Source: Cephalopachus bancanus (Eukaryota > Chordata > Mammalia > Primates > Tarsiidae). Taken from it: a stretch of DNA of 64,000 nt. The stretch spans positions 9,695,501 to 9,759,500 of the forward strand of contig JAPVLO010000055.1 in the NCBI GenBank assembly GCA_027257055.1, read 5' to 3'. How positions within the stretch are numbered: the first letter of the stretch is position 1; every line of letters begins with the position of its first letter. Under the pieces are notes generated by a model. That model did not search any database and was not told the DNA's origin. It saw nothing but the letters and a program-made list of their open reading frames with translations. This document shows, one piece after another, positions 36,535-50,109 of this stretch. The position numbers and the translations under genes are program-made.

Positions 36535-37609
36535 CAGCTTTGCTGGAGTGGTTTTAGGGAAAACGGCAAGTTTGGCATCTCATTTGCCTGTGGTACGGGC
36601 ACCACAGTTCTTAAAAAATCTTGCCAAAAACCATTAATAAAATACAGTGCAATTGTCCTAATTAGTGTGCCCTTGAGTGTGGCCATGTGTGGAATTTGGA
36701 CTGGCTTTTGGCAATGTGTTGCCCTCATGAAGTTCAGGTCTCTTCGTCCAGCAGCTATGACACAGAGGCTTTGCGGCCGTGAGTCTTCTGAATGTCAAGA
36801 GCAATGTGTTGGAGGGCACATTGCTGCCAGCCACCCAAGTTCTAGCCAGGCCTGAGTGCTGGGCACCAGCTGAGCCAGGCTGAGAGGTGATGTCAAATGT
36901 TCCTGTCGTGAGCTGGCTTCTGACTAAGCAGCAACCCCCATGTAAGTGAAGAGTGGCTTCCCCACTAAGCTTCAACACTGAAGCCAATTAAGAACTCGAA
37001 TCCTTCAGGAAGCACTGATTGGACTTTCCCAGAGACATGAAGATCTTACCCCACTAGTTGATGCTTAAATAAAAAAGTAAACACCACCAAATTCACCCTA
37101 AAACTGGTCCCTACCTTTTCCCACTCAATTTATTATGATCCAAGGAAATTCTATTTTTATAAGTAGTTTTTATTTCATAAAAACAAATACCCTGAAAATG
37201 ACTCTGTAATGGATGCCTGCATAATTGAATTGTAAAGAAAAGAATAATTATTACTCCTTGTTTTTAGAAAACTAGATTTTTGTAGTTGGACTTTCTTTGC
37301 TACTGAAGTGGCAGCCAGAGCATCCAAAGAGAAATTTACCCAAAGATGAAATTTTCCTTGCATCCTTACATGAGATGAACATAGACATCAAGCAGAGCTG
37401 TGCATTTACACAAGCTGGATGAGACCAAGAACTCCACACACTCAAAATAGTCTGCCTCTGAACTTATGTTTCCTTAACCTCAGTTCAGATGGGAGTAGCC
37501 CAGTGCACACAAAGGCTGATGTGATTTTCTTTACAGACCTCTGTTCTGCTCTCCAAAATTGCAGATTTCACTTTCCAGCACTTTAGGTTTTGTTCACCAA
37601 AAACCCATA
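36535..37609. other. Unassigned sequence between two 54-bp repeats
   Basis: About 1.1 kb of single-copy-looking DNA. The minus-strand 109-codon frame at 36658-36987 has no recognisable domain. Confidence 0.4.
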
Positions 37610-37663
37610 TTTTCCCTTTTTTGAAGCTATTGATGCGTCTTTGAGAGCTCAGAACTTCACCAT
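37610..37663 (+). repeat. 54-bp dispersed direct repeat, copy 2
   Basis: Partner of 36481-36534, differing at four scattered bases and with unrelated flanks on both sides. Confidence 0.9.
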
Positions 37664-39360
37664 GCTTGGCCCCAGCGCAGAGCCTGATATCTGGGAGATA
37701 AACAGCAAATGTTTGCTATATGAGTGGTTATCACCATCCCAGGCCCACCGTAAGTATTTCTTCAGTGAAATCTATTTCCAAGTCATGCTGTGTGTCATCA
37801 TCAAAGGATACTTTGCCGAGAACCTCCCAGAAGCCAACACAGCTATCGCTGTAATGTCTCTTGACTAGCACACCCTTTGCATGGACACAGCCTATCCCTA
37901 GGAAAATTACTCAATGCTCACTTTCAAACAATACCCCCAATACATACTGCTTGGCACCCCTCTTCTGCTTCATCCTTCCGGCCCCTGCTCCACCATCCTT
38001 GGTTTGCAGCTGGCCCAATGTCCCTCCTGCCTGAAGTTCAGCCCCGCTATGCCTGCATGGCCGTGACCCTCCAAGGCCAAGAGCATCCCCTAAACCTGGG
38101 CTGTTCCTGCCCCAGACAGCTGAGAGACTGCTGGTAAAGACATACATCATTCCAAACTCAAATCCCAAATAAGTTGTTTTTTATTACACTTGATTTCCTA
38201 CCTTCTCCCCTTCACACGACTGACTGACAAATATGGAACGTGTCAATTTCTAAAAACAGATGCGTTTTTTTTTTAAGTTTTTAAAAGTGATCGGGGAAAA
38301 AGATCAAAGGGAAAAACCAAAGTTAGTGTGGAAATGAGTTAGCAGCAGGCAAGTGGCTGGGTACATGTCAGGGCAGATAAACATGGAGTTACAGCCAAGG
38401 TAATTATAATTATAATCTGGCCATAATCCTATCAGCTGAAGGTGCACAATCTACTGCAAATTTGTTCTGAGATGTGCAGTCCTCCTCCTCTCTCCAGTTC
38501 TTCCCCCAAAGTAAAACATATTCCAATGCAAATATAGACTTTGCCTTCCCCTGAGAGTTGGTTATTCATTTCTCACAATATTCTGGGAAAAAAAAATTTA
38601 GTATGCTAGGTGAGTTCATATACACTCCATTCTTAAAAAGCACAAGGACATAGAAATTATTTTCTCTTGACCTTGGGTTTTTTGGTTGGTTTTATTTTAT
38701 AGGGCTCTCTTTCTAAATTCATCTTTCTATACCTTCTCTTTCTCTTCCTTTTCCCAACTGATATCATATGAAGAGCTGTGCTCTCTAACTCCAAAAATAT
38801 GTGAAAAGCTTGAACCCATTGAACCCAGAGAAGCCAGTGGCATTCATGAATGCTTACAGAAGTCCTTTCTCTAATATCATCAAATAGAACATGCAGCTGG
38901 GGAAAGAGAAACAGGCAGTAGAACCTGAATTCATTTACAATTTTTTAGAAATTAGATTTACTCATTGCTTTATAACCTTGGAGAATTTTCTCCCAAATTT
39001 GCCTCTGTCATAAAGAGAGCTATTTTAGAGGACATTGGAAGGACAAACATTGGTTTTTGTTTTTGTTTTAATCCAAAGACATATATCTTCTGCTCAGAAG
39101 AGAAATAAAGCAGTAATCCCACCTCTTTTCAATGGAGAAAAGGCAGCTTCTTATTTTTATGTAAAAGAGTTATCAAGACACATTTTTTTCATAGCATTAA
39201 AAGTTATTTTTTATTCTACTTAATTGTTCATTGAGATTTCACAACCAAATCTGCCTCCTTGCCAAATATCTTTGTAATATGTACATTTCACACTGACTTA
39301 ATATAATAGGTTTTCTCATGGGATCTAGCATTCTGGCATCTGCTTTGTTATGATATTATA
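37664..39360. other. Unassigned sequence
   Basis: No recognised repeat or gene. Confidence 0.35.
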
Positions 39361-39670
39361 ACAATAATTAACGTTTAGCACTTACTGTATAGTCAGCCTT
39401 GAATCCATATTTTTAACAAAATGTAATAACAATGCTCTTTCACACAGCATCTTTCATCCCAGAACCTCAAAGTAGTTGGCAGCATCATATTATAACCCGA
39501 GATAGTTGTATTTACCCCTAAAGCCCTCCCAACACCCCCATGGGGTCTATACACAGCAGGCATCTTCTTTAGGGGAAATAAAAGGAAGAAAGGTCAAGTG
39601 AATTGCCAGGCAGCAAGACAATGGCAGCAGGGCCAGGAATAGAATCTAGTCCCTTCTTGGTCAGGGACTC
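39361..39670 (+). repeat. MIR-like SINE relic
   Basis: 'aattaacgtttagcacttac', later 'ggtcaagtgaattgccaggc', 'agggccaggaatagaatcta' and 'cagggactctaaagc' appear in MIR order, with a longer than usual middle that suggests indels or a related MIR subtype. Confidence 0.5.
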
Positions 39671-39959
39671 TAAAGCATCTATTTTTAAAATAAAAGAAAT
39701 GAAGAGAAAGAAGTAAGAATCATCAAACTTATTATGATAGGGATTTGGGTGTATACTAAAAAACATTCTATGTCTTCTGAAATAAACCCCTGGAAACAAA
39801 AGTCTGATTAGATTACAGGATGTCTGTTCAACTAATGCTAGTGAACAGCAACTTGCGCCACATGCGTGGTCCGTTTCCTTAAGAAAGGAATTAGAAGAAA
39901 GCTCACAAAGATTTCAAGAATTTTTAATCTCTGATCAGAGCAATCAACAGACACCAAGA

Positions 39960-40251
39960 GCCAGGTTCGGTGGCTCAGCCTGTAATCCTGTGCCTTGGGA
40001 GGCTGAGGTGAGTGGATTGCCTGAGCCCGCGGTTTCAAGACCCTCCTGGGCAACTTGGTGAGACCTCATCTCTACAATAAATCAAAAAATTAGCCGGATG
40101 TGGTAGCACGCGCCTATAATTCCAGCTACTTGGAAGGCTGAGGCAGAAGGATCACCGGAGCCCAGCAGGTCGAGGCTGCGGTGGCTGGGAGCGGCCACTG
40201 CACTCCAGTCCGGGCAACAGAGTGAGACTTCAACTCAAAAAAAAAAAAAAA
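39960..40251 (+). mobile_element. Young-lineage Alu, full length
   Basis: Dimer with a 14-nt TSD (aacagacaccaaga) at 39946-39959 and 40252-40265 and a pure A tail. The right-arm inverted repeat is present. The left arm keeps the longer linker 'gggcaacttggtgagacc', so it belongs to the young branch without the 5-nt deletion. Its T-arm-like stem has decayed. Confidence 0.95.
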
Positions 40252-40493
40252 AACAGACACCAAGAAGCACTGTTCATATCCAACACTGTTGAATAGACGA
40301 CCAACATGAAACAATTCCAGCCAAAGTTGTGGGTGGGACAGTTATTTCCTTGCTTTTCTCCTGTGGGTCACAGTACTTTAAGTCTCAGACACCCCTACAG
40401 AAAAAAAAGAAAGCTTATCACTAGGTTAAATTGGGGGTTGTTTTGGAAGATAATTAGTCATGTTCATTTAAAAAAAAAGAAAAAGAAAAAAAC

Positions 40494-40804
40494 GACCAGG
40501 TGCAGTGGCTCACACTTACCAATCCCAGCACTTTGGGAATCCGAGGTGAGAGGATTTCCTGAGCCCACGAATTCAAGACCAGCCTGGGCAACTTGGTGAA
40601 ATCTCATCTCTACAATAACTCAAAAAATTAGCCAGGCATGGTGACAGGTGCCTGTAGCTCCAGCTACTTAGAAGGCTGAGACAGAAGGATCGCCAGAATA
40701 CAGCAGATCGAGGCTGCGGTGGCCATGAGTGTGCCACTGCACTCCAGCACTCCATCCTGGACAGCAGAGTGAGGCTCTGACTAAAAAAAATTAAAAATAA
40801 AAAA
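40494..40804 (+). mobile_element. Intermediate-age Alu
   Basis: Full dimer with right-arm core 'ggtggccatgagtgtgcc' (intermediate). A small internal duplication, 'actccagcactcca', lies near 40740. It sits 240 bp downstream of another Alu in the same orientation, within an A-rich stretch that hides the TSD. Confidence 0.92.
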
Positions 40805-41149
40805 CCACTCTCACTCTCAAATTCAGAAGGATAAGTATGGCCATTATAGGAAAATTAATAATCTATATAGTTAGTGAATGTCTATTAGATATGGAAAATT
40901 TGTTCATTCCATTCTAGCTTCCCTCCAATGTACAAAATCTCAGACAGATGTGAGGACATGGACATATGTCAGAAACTGGCATGAAAGGAGAAAGGCAACA
41001 TGCTTGGTACAAAAAAGATACTCATAATATGTCTCTAGAGTGAATCACAACAAGAACTACAAAATGAGTAGGAATGACAAAGTGGCTCCCACGTGAATGA
41101 AATAACATCAATAACCATGTCACTAACCCACGTTTACATCTCACTTTAT

Positions 41150-41325
41150 GTGTGCTGAATCATTGAAGCTTTATATGTGCTGGGTTATTGAATGCTACAA
41201 CCACGCTAAGAGGCAGGGGCTACTATTATCTCCACTTATCCGTAAAGAAACTGAGGTCCAGAGAGTTTCAGTGAGCTTCCCCAGATTACAGAGCTCGTCA
41301 GGAATGGGCACAGTCTGAAGCAAGA
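41150..41325 (+). repeat. MIR SINE relic
   Basis: 'gctgggttattgaatgctac', 'gctactattatctccactta' and 'gtaaagaaactgaggtccag' follow the MIR core in the forward direction. Confidence 0.8.
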
Positions 41326-41424
41326 TACACTGGAGTCATAAATTTACATAGATTCTGGTAAAAACATCTAAAGCCTCCAAAAAGTAGTTTAGATACAACC
41401 AATACTGATGAGGAGGAATAGAAG

Positions 41425-41595
41425 TAATAGAAGTATGGCAGTTAGCATGTATTTAGTTTTGTGTCAAGCATTGTTCTAAACTGTCCCCACCTATCAGTTA
41501 GCCTCAGGACAACCCTATGAGGCCAAAGTATTACCCCCCTCCAATGGATGAAGAAACCAGGTCCCAGACTAATACAGCTAGTGAATGGTATCTTT
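41425..41595 (+). repeat. MIR SINE relic
   Basis: 'gtgtcaagcattgttctaaa', 'aggacaaccctatgaggcca' and 'ggatgaagaaaccaggtccc' match MIR. It is a second copy in the same orientation just after the one at 41.2 kb. Confidence 0.8.
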
Positions 41596-41599
41596 AATG

Positions 41600-44500
41600 G
41601 ATCTGTTTGTGTAAAATCATCTGTTGCCTCCCTTTCTTTCCTTTTCTCCACAAGAGAGGGAAAGAGAGGACAGTATCACTTTGTCTGATCTGATTCTGGA
41701 ACAGTGGTAGCATGGGAAAAGAAAGTCCTGTGTCTGTTCTAGACAATTCTTGTCTGTGCCTTCCAAGGGCACGAAACCCCACAAAATGCTCTAATTTGTG
41801 ATCCAGCACAGGACCTTGATTTCCATTTCCACTGAAATGAAAACAAACACTTTTTAGAAAATGAGTGATTCAATGAAGCACATTCCAGGCCAGTCCATAA
41901 AGAAAACTTCCAATTCAATTCAATTTTTAAATGAATTTAGCCCAGGTCTACATTTTTGCATCTTGCTGGGCCTTGCTCTTAGTAGATTCTCATTCCACAT
42001 GTAAATAAAAATAATAGTGCCATCAGAATCGATCTCTGAAGGGGAGACTTCTTCATAACAAAACATGCAGCAGAAAAATTGGGTCTGGCTGGACTCTGAT
42101 GCCCCAGAATCGAAGCACGAACCAGAAACATGCATCAGTATAAACCCCACAGCACTGTTATTATCCCCACAAAGTCCATAGCCATTCTTAACTGAGAATG
42201 AGAGACCTCAACATTGACAGACCCAAGCAGAATTTCATCTCTTGTAACTTGGGGCAGTACACTAAGAGAAGTTATCAATATTCTAATTTACAAAGAATTA
42301 TCAAATGGCACCTCAACTCACTGGTGACAACACAGGTTGTAGAACTCAGTTTTGTTTCATCTTAAAAAGAACGTCTTGCCATTTGGATAAATTTGAAAAT
42401 GGTTCAAACTAGACTGATGTAAGTCATTATAACTTGTCCCCATGGGATAGCATTTCATAGTCCACATCATCATATCATTCTCTGGAATCTTTTTTTGGAA
42501 AGAGTCCCATACCACTGTCTTTCTGGAAAAGAAACTCCAATAATGAACAGTGCTTAATATAAAACGCCTTACCCTAAAAACAATGCAGGGTGGGGGGAAA
42601 TCATACATTGTCTAAACAAAAAAAAAAATGCTCTTTGCATGTCAGTGCTGAGAGGCCCAGTCCTAGAGCACACTGATGATTAATTCAATCAGAGGAAAAT
42701 AAAGCATGTCGTAAAGTCATATGCTGGGATGTAGGTGGTGTCCTAGAACGTGGAGTCCTGAGCAAGTGACGCAGCTGAGCGTCTTGTGTTCACAGCTAAG
42801 ATCACCACACGCCAGCTTCAGAAAGGTGTTAAGATTCTGTCCCCAAAACACACACCCGCTCAGCTTTCTACATATTCAGCCAGCAGCACTTTCCCGGAGC
42901 CTTCTAGAGCTGCCTCTTACTGGGTTGTAGGAGTGAAATGATCATATGCAGAGAGTACCCGAAATACTCACTGTGTTTCTCTAGCTGCCGAAAAATTCTA
43001 GGGAAAAATGCTCCATCTTAAACATGTGCTGTTTATGATTCTACTCTGTATCCTTCCACATTCATATTTCTCTAAACTTCCTATGGGCATCAGGTAAAAA
43101 CGGAGGCGGCAAATGCTAGCAAGCAGGGGGAAAAAGGAGAGACGCTTCTCAGCGATTCGGACAGAGTAACCCACTTGGAAATCAACAATTACCCTCCTGT
43201 TCCTGCTCGTAACAGTAAAGAAAAAAAAAGTCATTTCAGATTCTGACCGCAAGCTTGCACCGTTATTTGTTCGGGTAAAATGCTGTTTAATCAAACTCAT
43301 TAAAAGCTAAGTGTTAGAATAAGGGTAAAATTGGTTCCATGGCGTGGGAAGCTGCGCTTGGTTTAAAATGTGCTAATCTGTAAGAAACTGGAAGTTGGGA
43401 TCTTTTATTATAGCTTCCTAATCTCCCTGCGACTGCGGATCACCCACCATGTGGAACACACGCTGCACGGAAGGAAGACTCAACCACGTTGCACCTGCTC
43501 TTCGGAGCAACTCTTTCAGCGGAACCCAAGGCTGCAAGATGACATCCGTTTTTGAGTAGCCATAATCTGAAAATTAGGAGGTAGCTTGTCACTTTGATTA
43601 AAATTAAGCTGGGTCATTTACAGAGATTGAGTTTTGGGGAAGGGTAGGAAATCATGGCTTCTACCCTACCTCCTGGGCAGGTGGCAGAGTCGAAGAAGAG
43701 GTTAACAGGGTGGGAAGAGGGGGAAGGCAGCCTCAATGTTCTCTTCAGCACAGGATCTATTAATATGAAAATTAATGTGCCGTGATGGGCTGTTTCTCTT
43801 AACATGGAGGAGAGAGAACCACGAGAGATTATTTTGCAGAATGATAAAAAGCTTCCCTATCTAGTTCATAACCCCGGGGAGATCAGGAAATGTATGGATT
43901 TTGATTTGAGCAATAACGAACTGGTAAATGATACAGCTTTTGGCTGTATAATAACTGTATTAATTTGCTGGCTCTAGTGTTAAACCCAGACAGAGGCCCC
44001 GAAGAGATAGGACTGTTATCTAAGCAACAATTAATATGCTGAAAATGTTATTTAGAAATAGCTCCAAAGTTCACTCTGCTGTCATGAACATAACTTTTAT
44101 TCTTTGGCCATCTTTATAAATTCTCATAAAAATTTAATCAATGTGGTATAATCTCAAAGAGAACAGGATTGTCATTTACAAATAAGTGCCAGTTTCAATT
44201 TTAGTTTTAGATCTCAAACTTGAAAAACACATTAAAAAGGAGAAACTGTTCCAGCATTCCAACCTACATTATTTCCCTGGTTTAGGGAAAATGTCTTTGT
44301 TGTGATAAAGAGATTGAATTTTTACCTGTGCTTGGCATTGCATCAGCAAGGTAGACCCTTATCTGTTAATTTGCCAGTGAGGTGATTTTTTTTCCCCCTA
44401 ATGGCACTTTTTCTTCCTCATAGTGAGAAAAAACCCTTTCAAGGTTAATTTGAGTATTGAAAGGCAGCAAAGGACACAACTGAACCTGATGTATACTAAG

Positions 44501-45154
44501 AATGTATCACTCCATTTGCTCAACAATCAGTCTGTGTAGGCAGTACTCAGGATTGTTTTGATTTTATATAGCTACTGGGGAAAATACCAACCGACCACTG
44601 CAAGGAGCTGCTGTATCAACAGGTGAGTTACAGGCATAATGGTGCAATTATTCTATATTGGATTGGAGAGATTTCCAGCACATTCTGGAGTGCAGTTGTA
44701 TTATGCTCAGGACACATCTCAAAGACATTTCAGAGCACTGGATTCCGAAGGGTATGATTTCAGACATATTTGTAGGTTGGGCATTATCTTTGCTGACCCC
44801 TCAGCTCTGAGCAGTTCACTCTGTTACTGATATCCTGGGGTACAGGTGCTTTCCCATGCCTGCCTGTGTGCCAAGAAAGGACCCCAAAGTTGAGCATGAC
44901 TCCAACATGCTGAGTAAAAGAAAGGGAAAGACCACACCAAGCCCGCAGATTGGTCGGCAGTGATGGCAGGGGAGACAGCAGCTTCTCATCTCTCCAGTCC
45001 TGCCCCAGATCTTATGACGCATCCAAAAGAGTAGAGCTATGGCTGTTTTCCATACAGTACCTTTTCCAATCACAGGGCACACTCACACATATTATACCTA
45101 CTGCAATGCCCCAGGCTATACCGCAGAGTGGTCAGGGCAAGCGGCCTAGACAGG
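41600..45154. other. Longest repeat-poor block
   Basis: About 3.5 kb in which I recognise no transposable element and no exon. The 43.0-44.5 kb part is single-copy in appearance, with stretches such as 'gcaacaattaatatgctgaa' that could be conserved non-coding sequence, but no direct evidence of function can be read from one genome. Confidence 0.4.
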
Positions 45155-45350
45155 TTGCCCCGGAAACAAATCTGGTCACTATCTGTTATTTGTGTGACCT
45201 TACACTAGATATTTTCATTTCTTCTTTCTCCATTTTCAAATCTGAAAATAGGGATAACAGAAGTATCCACTGGATAAGGCTGTTGTGAAGTATAAATGAT
45301 TTCACCCTGTTAACGCTCCACGGGCCAGGCCTGTGGTATTGGTATTGTTA
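45155..45350 (-). repeat. MIR SINE relic
   Basis: 'atctgttatttgtgtgacct', 'aatctgaaaatagggataac' and 'aaggctgttgtgaagtataa' follow the reverse-complement MIR. Confidence 0.75.
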
Positions 45351-45944
45351 TTAATAATGTGTATTGGTGAGTTTTCCATTTCACGATTCATACATTTGTG
45401 GTCTTAACATAATAGTTACATTTTCGTCAGTATAGGTCATCTCCCTCTTCGAAATTATAAGAGCTTGGAGAAACGGGGCCACATAGTGGACAATTTTGAC
45501 ATAAGGAAACAAATAGGGTGTATGGGTTCTGCCTCTTGAGCAAATTATAAATTATGCTTCCTTTCTGTACTCCACTTAAATTTTTTAAAAAAAGATATTA
45601 AAGAAAGATCCCAATAATACGAGCACCAAAGAACTGTTAGGAGATCAAAATATGATAACAGTAATTATACACTTGAGAGCACTTTGCAGATGCCTATTAC
45701 TATAACGTTTGGGCAGGGCAGGCAGACATATTTGTTAATTGTTGGAATCCATGATCCTGGCTAATGGCTCTCCTGGCTAACGGAGCAATAGGAAAGTTGC
45801 TATGGAATAGGATTCCCTCAGGCCATTGCCAGAACATCATTGCCATTGCCTTGCTAAGCTATGGTATGACCATGTGCTCTTTGAGCTATGGCCAGGCCAT
45901 GTTTTCTTAAGTTTTGTCCCCCTCCCCTACCTTAGGGAGGTGAA

Positions 45945-45979
45945 TCTTCTCTCTCTTTCTCTCTCTCTCTTTCTCTAGT
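45945..45979. repeat. (TC)n-rich pyrimidine tract
   Basis: 'cttctctctctttctctctc' continuing with further TC units, immediately before the TSD of the Alu at 45989. Confidence 0.9.
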
Positions 45980-45988
45980 TTACTTTTA

Positions 45989-46308
45989 TTTTTATTTTAT
46001 TATTATTATTATTATTATTATCATTATTTTGAGTTGAAGTCTCACTCTGTCACCCAGACTGGAGTGCAGTGGCCGCTCCTGGCCACCATAGCCTCAACCT
46101 GCTGGGCTCTGGCGATCCTTCCACCTCAGCCTTCCAAGTGACTGAAACTACAGGCGCACGCTACCATGCCCGGCAAATTTTTTGATTTATTGTAGAGATG
46201 AGGTCTCGCCAAGTTGCCCAGGCGGGTCTCGAACCTGCGGGCTCAGGCAATCCACTCACCTCGGCCTCCCAAAGCACGGGATTACAGGCTGAGCCACCGA
46301 GCCCGGCT
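45989..46308 (-). mobile_element. Young-lineage Alu, minus strand, with (ATT)n tail
   Basis: Dimer with a perfect 15-nt TSD (tctagtttactttta) at 45974-45988 and 46309-46323. The tail has turned into an (ATT)n microsatellite (about 45999-46028). The right-arm inverted repeat is present with minor decay. In sense the left arm reads 'gcaggttcgagacccgc', one mismatch from the perfect stem, and keeps the longer 'gggcaacttggcgagacc' linker. Confidence 0.95.
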
Positions 46309-46323
46309 TCTAGTTTACTTTTA

Positions 46324-49300
46324 AATAAACTATATTTTCTAATTAAAAAAAAAGAAATAGGATACTTCACTAGAATTCCAGTTGCCCATTGTAAAAGGCT
46401 CCAAAAAAGTCCAAACAGAACTTCCTCCTCTTCCTCCTCCTCTTCCTTTCTCCCTACGCCCTGCCCCAATCCCTTCCTACTGTGATTATCTTCAAAGCTC
46501 TAGTGACAGACAGGGACCTGAAGGGGTCTCACTCTCAAAGTTTTGTCCCAAGCCACCTCCAGTTCCCCTTCAAAGGATACACACAAATCTTCTCAAAGAA
46601 TGTTTAAATGAATAACTCAGGAAAGTGTCCTCAAAGGAAAGAATCCTTTTGTTGCTTGCAAAGTTGTTCTTCCTGAGAAGGCTCAAAGCACTTTCCCAAC
46701 AACGATCTCCTGACCCCTACACCGGTCCTCTGAGACAAGTATCATCCGCTCAATTTGTTGACGGTGAAACTGAAGACAAGGGGTTAAATGACCGGCCAGT
46801 GCTCCTCAAAGGCCTTTTGTAATCTGGGAGAAGTTAATCAGGCAAATTCATCTTGGAACAAACAAAATTCTACAGAGAAGGGAGGATGAGACCCCAAAGG
46901 TTGTTGGCTACATCTTTTCCTCCCTGAAGGGAAAATAACAAATCAAATCTGTTTAAAGAACTACAATGTAAAGGGAAGGTGGAGCCCTTAAGTATTCTTG
47001 AGTCAAATGGGTAACAGAGTCTTCAAGAAAAAAAATGAGAGTAACAGCCAATTCTGCTGTTTCCCGACTCCCTGTTTTGGAAGCCCCAGCTATGGTAGAA
47101 AATATCCTCTTTACCCCAGAGACTATCTGGCCTCGCTTGACTTTAGTCCGTTAAGCACAACACTGACAAAACAGTCTTCTGCAGCGAAGATTTCTTTATC
47201 TTCAAAGGTCACAGAAACTAGCCATGGCTCCCGCCTGCCTGGTGGCTCATCCAAGGGCTTGAGTGAATGTAAGACCCAACATTAGCTCATATCCCACTCC
47301 AAGCTCTGCACTCATTGGTGCCATCCCAGCAATGCCACGTCTTCTCCTTCAGTCCACTCAAATTCCCTCCACCTTCCTGCACCTATGCAGATTCCATCTC
47401 TCTAAAAACGTTTTTCCTGATCATTCCTGCCCAAACTCCAGGCCCTGATTTTGAATTCAGTCATTCAATAGCTGAATATTTATTGAGGTCCCACTGTTTG
47501 CCAGGCATGGTTAAAAAGAGTAACATGCAGGAATCCTTTATGTATATCCTCCCTAGAGATTGTCCTTGTGATACTTGATACTGATCACAACTCTTTATTT
47601 GTGTCCTGCATGCCTGCCTGTGAATAATGGCATTCCTTTTCTCTGAAAGTTCGGGGTACTAGATGCTGGAGTGGAGAAGTGGGGTGACAGAACCAAGGCA
47701 GAAACTGAATCAATGGAGTTTCAGCTCAGCACTGCCCTACTGTCTCAGTAGGAGACCTACCCATGAGGACCGTATAGTGCCCCTGCCAGGAGTGCCTGGA
47801 TGCTGTCACCTGCAGCTTTGGAAGCCACTCGTCCTGCCTGGCTCCTTATGGACTATTGAAAGCATGTGCAAGTCACCAAGGCTTGATCCTTTCACAAGAA
47901 TGTTGTCATCAGTTGGGCTCACTGTTTGACACCCCAACAGGCTCACCCCTTCGCAGGAAGGATGTGATCTAGGAAACTGATATCCTTCTGGGAGGATCTT
48001 CGTTAAATGGCATTTGGTGTCTGAAATCTGAACTCATATTTCTACACCTCCTTATATGTATACAAACACATTTTCTCAGTCAATTTGCACAGCAATGGTC
48101 TGCAAGAGATTTTACTCTCCTTAATGACACAAGCCAAGATGGTACAAAGAAAAGCAGGCCAGAAGGCTCTCTGCCCACAAGTGTCTCCCTGTGGACCTGA
48201 GCCCTGGGCTGAGAACCCTCCACGATGACCAACCTGGGGCGGAGATGCCATCACTATGAGCTCTGGGGGAGGTGGGAGGACTCATTGTACTGGAGGGGGT
48301 AGATAGGATACACCCACACAGCAAAATGAGACACATTGGAACAGGAACATGGAGGGGATGGCATGTGGAAAGGGCATTTCAGGGGGTACCCGGCTGGAGG
48401 AAAGCCCAGAATTTAAACTCATGTTCCTGCTGCTATTCAGAGTTTGCATAGCACTTTTAATTACAGGAGAGCAACAAACAATGAACGCCCATGGATGATT
48501 ATGACTGGTTCCATTTTTAACATGGTGAGAGGTGGGCATGGATCTGTGCTACCAAGTGGGAGCCAAGCCTTCCCAGACTTCAGATTTCCAACCTGCTGCA
48601 GGGAGCTTCAGACATCCGTGCTGCCTCCAGTCTCCTTGAGGGCCCACTCCCCAGTTGGGACATAACTCCTCTGTGGGCTTGTGGGAGCCAGGGCCTGTAG
48701 GTCTGCACTGGCCCAGCCCACACTGTTCCCTGCACAGGTGCCCATCCCAGGCCAGCTCTGCCGAACATCAGCATGGGGGAGCCAGGCAGGGACTACAATA
48801 GAATATTTCAATTGCTCCCTCCTGAGCTAAGAGTTTAGAGCCAGACAGACCCGGGTGTGACCTGGCTCTTCTTCTCTAAAGTACAATCACAAAAATGGAG
48901 AAGATGGATGGACGTTTTCAAAGCTCAGGCTGGGAGGTGGTCCAGTCACCTCGCTGAGGTCTGTTAGGTGTTACCAGCTGCGCTGCCACTTGTCCTAAGA
49001 TACAAAGCCCACAGTTTTGTCAAAATCCTGGAACAAGGCTTATTTTCCAAGTAGCTGTTAATATGGCCAATATAAAATTCGTCCGAGTTTCAAAGCACCT
49101 TTCCCATCTAGACGGAAGTCAAGAATATGTTTTCTGTTGCACTGCGTTATCTAGTTTGGTATAGTGATCATTCTCTCTTACAAATTTTGGTATTGCATTT
49201 AATTAATTGACCTTGGGGTTTATGTGCAACCTCTACAAACTTTACTGAAATGTCAACCTTGAAAGAAAAAAAATCATTTGATGAATGTGATCTAAATGCC

Positions 49301-50109
49301 AGCGAAAGCACAAGTGTTCCCCATGGTCTGGTGACTACACTGAAGGTTCACAATTGACTACATGAGAATAAGCAAACTTACGCAGCAATATATTTACTAT
49401 CTAAGCAAGTGTCGTCTGCTGTATACAGAGTGCTTGTCCACCTGTGTCCTGTAAACTACCAAAGCCTGAACCTGGTTAAAATGAATGAGTAAACAGGAGC
49501 AAAAGCCACCAAATTTGTAAGATAAGAGCAGTGGTAAGCCAAGAATGTGAATTTCATCTTGAAGAAGTGCAGACATAAATGAGAACCCAAGACCAGTCTC
49601 ACTTTGCTTGGTGCAGTTTTGTTGCAGGAAAGAAAAATATAGCCAGAATATGACACCATCAGCAATTGACTTCAGGTGCCATCTGCATATATTCCTGGCA
49701 CTATTAATTTGCAATTAACAAGGGCCTTCTGTTTTATCCCCTGTAACTCACTGTCTTAAAATCTGAGGGAGGGGGCTTAGCGGAAGGGAACACGCAGGTG
49801 GGTGGTGAGCCTTCTCGCAAACAAATAATTCTGCTTTTCGATACTGAATTACTGGCATGTAAGCTGCTCTCTAAAACTAATAAAAGGTCAGTCGTTGAAG
49901 GGAAATAGAATATTTCCATGATTTAATCATGTGAAGCAAATCCTCTAAAGGGTGGCAGAATATGACAGAGTTGAGTCGTGCCCTAGGCTGGTGACCTCTG
50001 TCTACACGAGTCACAGCCCATAATGAAAGTCTAAATGGAGTGTGTAAACTCCTAGCCTCTTGAAAAAGGCAGGGGAGAACAAAATCTGCTGAAAACCTGT
50101 GGGCAGTGG
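46324..50109. other. Mostly unassigned sequence with MIR/L2 scraps
   Basis: It includes a TCC-rich tract (about 46425-46457), a MIR-like piece at about 46720-46790 ('caatttgttgacggtgaaac') and an L2-like piece at about 47455-47510 ('atttattgaggtcccactgt'). The rest, including the GC-richer 48.1-49.0 kb part, has no gene that I can support. Overlapping frames there carry no motif. Confidence 0.4.

Noticed and set aside
46161..46485. Frames with poly-Ser / poly-Glu tracts
   Set aside because: Opposite-strand readings of the TCC-rich tract and the adjacent Alu.
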